DNA of 64,000 bases from Paratinospora sagittata (lineage: Eukaryota; Streptophyta; Magnoliopsida; Ranunculales; Menispermaceae): positions 19,662,001 through 19,726,000 of the forward strand of contig CM069607.1 of NCBI GenBank assembly GCA_035771175.1, given 5' to 3'. Positions 61,926-64,000 of this stretch are shown here, piece by piece. Positions within the stretch are counted from its first letter, which is position 1; the number at the start of each line of letters is the position of its first letter. The position numbers and the translations under genes were made by a program. The notes under the pieces are model-generated. The model saw only the letters and a program-made list of their open reading frames with translations, did no database searches and had not been told where the DNA came from.

Positions 61926-64000
61926 TGCACAATTTTGATTGGGAATCGTAACTGAAACATTCTCCAGTAACACCTTGATGATTCCCATTGTGTCGCATGG
62001 GCAAAACAACTTTAGATTAAAACAATGTTTTGAATTCAAATAATACTCTCTAGCTCTTTAACCTGCAACTGCTAATTTAATAAAACACCCATTCTCTAAT
62101 TTTTAAAGATACAACACTCGATTTTTTTGCAAGTTAGATTGAACTTTCCAAAAAGTAATTCAAAAGAAGAAAGTCGTGACTCTTGCATTGCCAGTAAAAG
62201 CTTCGACTTGAATCAAAATTGCAAGTTGTCTTGATGATAACCTCATTGTTTAGCAAGTTCTTCATTTTATCCCTTTTGTGTTGAGATTTTGAAAAGCTAT
62301 CCATCGTTTTAAACTGTAGGTATATTAAGTGTTCTCAGTAAGAGAACACATCACCTATTTTCTTTCTCCGAGTGCTACGACTAATCATCAAGAACACATC
62401 AAACAATAGCTATCAAAGTATACAAAGATCAGGCTCTAAGGACGAAAACATATCTCAATGCTATTGCATTAGTTTGATCTTAGGTGTGTAGGGTAACCTC
62501 TCGATCAATCTCAACACGAAAACTCTCTAAATTGCAAAGTCTTCAAAATCACTTGGATTTGGTATTCGATTTTGAGAAAATATTTTTTGAAAGGTTTTAA
62601 TCATAATTTCAATGAGTTTTGAATGATTTAAAAGTGTTTTGAGACAATGGAATGGTTCTTAAGTGTTGAAATATTTTTTTTTTCTAAAATTGGTCTATCT
62701 AGCACTTTGCCAAAAAATTTCAAACGACAATAGCGCACTATTAGTGTTGATAGCATGCTGATAGGGTTGAATAATCAAAAATCAATTTTTCTTGAAAATT
62801 GCCTGTAGCGTGCTATCCCTTTTGATAACTCGCTATAGAGCAGTTGCCGTGATCTTTCGATTTTTAGTAAAATGGGCAATAGCGTGCTATAGGCCTTGAT
62901 TGCAAGCTATCGAAAATGTCCGAAAAACACGAGCTCTCGGGTTCGTGTATCTCGACCAGCAATAGTCCGCTATCCGTCATTAGAGAGCATGATACAATCC
63001 CAAATAGCATGCTATCCACGTGTGAGTTAGAAATCTCACATATCTAACGAGAAAAAGGTGGGCCCTTTCCCTTGCTCGATTTTTCTATTCCTTGCACAGT
63101 TTTGACTGGAAATCGTAACTGAAACATTCTCCACTAACACCTCGATGATTCCCATTGTGTCGCATGGGCAAAACAACTTTAGATTAAAACAATGTTTTGA
63201 ATTCAAATCATTTCCTACTCTCTTGCTCTTTAACCTGCAACTGCTAATTTAATAAAACACTCATTCTCTAATTTTCAAAGATACAACACACACGATTTTT
63301 GCAAGTTAGACTGAGCTTTCCAAAGAGTATTTCAAAAGAAGAAAGTCGTGACTCTTGCATTGCCAATAAAACCTTCGACCTGAATCAAAATTGCTAACTG
63401 TCTTGAAGATAACCTCATTGTTTAGCAAGTTCTTCATTTTATCCATTTTCTATTGAGATTTTCAAAAGCTATCCATCGTTTTAAACTGTAGGTATATGAA
63501 GTGTTCTCAGTAAGAGAACACATCTCCTATTTTCTTTCTCCGAGTGCTACAACTAATCATCAAGAACTGTCAAACAATAGCTATCAAAGTCTACAAAGAT
63601 CAGGCTCTAAGAACGAAGTCATATCTCAATGCTAAAGCATTAGTTTGGTCTTAGGTGTGTAGGGTAACCTCTCGATCAATCTCAGCATAAAAACTCTCCA
63701 AATTGCAAAGTCTTAAAAATCACTTGGGTTTAGTATTTGATTTTGACAAAATATTTTTCGAAAGGTTTTAATCACAATTTCAATGAGTTTTGAATGATTT
63801 AAAAGTGTTTTGAGACAATAGAATGGTTCTTAAGTGTTAAAATATTTATTTTTCCAAAATCGGGCTATCCAGCACTTTGCCAAAGTTTTTCAAAAGGCAA
63901 TAGCGCTCTATCGGTGTTGATAGCACGCTGATAGGGTTAAATAATCAAAAATCTATTTTTCTTCAAAATTGCCTACAGCGCGCGCTATCCTTTTTGATAA
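61926..64000. repeat. HOR copy 16 (partial, cut by the window edge; diverged)
   Basis: First unit 61926-63092 (1,167 bp) keeps ATATCTCAATGCTATTGC near 62450, as in copy 1. The second unit begins at 63093 and is cut within its first S at 64000. Private changes include GGACGAAAAC, TTTTGAGAAAAT, a longer T run near 62670 and CAAGAACTGTC near 63563. A second diverged copy flanking the homogeneous core. Confidence 0.92.

Larger units (their letters stand above)
1..64000. repeat. Head-to-tail satellite array filling the window (46 L-S(n)-T units)
   Basis: The same A+T-rich sequence recurs without interruption from the first base to the last, always in the same orientation. Landmarks found in each unit are the TTCCT-TGCAC boundary, a 21-nt hairpin, the EcoRI-region palindrome (lost in some units), palindromic GCTAT-rich S modules, and a tail ending in GTGGG followed by a pyrimidine run. 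No stretch over 300 bases falls outside the repeat, and no plausible gene lies in it. The sequence shows the tandem structure directly; nuclear eukaryotic satellite is inference from unit size, hierarchy and lack of genes. The family and the species are not recognised. Confidence 0.97.
22395..64000. repeat. Right array: about 2,635-bp dimeric HOR, 16 copies
   Basis: A one-S unit (L about 747 bp, S about 310 bp, T about 91 bp; about 1,148 bp) is followed by a two-S unit (L 770 bp, S 318 and 309 bp, T 90 bp; about 1,487 bp). The pair repeats with a period of 2,635 bp, or 2,634 bp in the last copies. In copy 2 the modules are L 25039-25785, S 25786-26095, T 26096-26186, L 26187-26956, S 26957-27274, S 27275-27583, T 27584-27673. 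All copies have the same orientation, and the array runs off the right edge. Confidence 0.96.

Noticed and set aside
1..64000. Ribosomal DNA intergenic spacer
   Set aside because: No 18S, 5.8S, 26S or 5S sequence was recognised in 64 kb, and the repeat never leaves the L-S-T pattern.

Overview
The whole window is one head-to-tail tandem satellite array. I see no credible protein-coding gene, rRNA, tRNA, transposon open reading frame or unique flanking sequence in its 64,000 bases. An A+T-rich, gene-free, kilobase-scale satellite with higher-order repeat (HOR) structure points to nuclear heterochromatin of a eukaryote. A plant is my guess from the general look, but the sequence does not prove it and I do not recognise the family. 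Both window edges fall inside the array, so it continues on both sides.

Unit architecture. I set the unit boundary at a recurring TGCAC that follows TTCCT. Every unit then reads L-S(n)-T on the + strand. L is about 747-770 bp and A+T-rich, with a 21-nt perfect hairpin near its middle. S is about 306-318 bp and carries recurring near-palindromic AATAGCGYGCTAT-like motifs. T is about 90 bp with nested inverted repeats. S occurs 1 to 4 times per unit, so unit lengths fall on a ladder of about 1.15-1.18, 1.48-1.49, 1.79-1.81 and 2.12 kb. I count 46 units (45 complete, the last truncated by the window edge), named A-N on the left and then 16 dimeric HOR copies.

Layout. (1) 1-14409, units A-H, alternate two L subtypes as A/B dimers; the first two dimers are both 3,595 bp and nearly identical. 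Units A-E and G have three S modules, F has four, and H has two. (2) 14410-22394, units I-N, is a diverged transition zone with 2,2,1,1,1,2 S modules; it contains a tandem duplication (L/M), a distant duplicate (J/N) and recombinant units. (3) 22395-64000 is a regular HOR of about 2,635 bp, made of a one-S unit followed by a two-S unit. Copies 2-8 (25039-43483) are almost base-identical; copies 9-15 form younger sub-families; copies 1 and 16 are more diverged and lack an 18-bp deletion shared by copies 2-15.

No genes work together here. The biology visible is satellite evolution: local amplification, unequal exchange, short conversion-like tracts and module-number change. The candidate functional signals are the hairpin kept in every unit, the T-module inverted repeats and the palindromic S motifs. 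Any centromeric, heterochromatic or transcribed role is inference and cannot be read from this window. Comparisons were made by eye, so statements of identity mean that no other difference was noticed.
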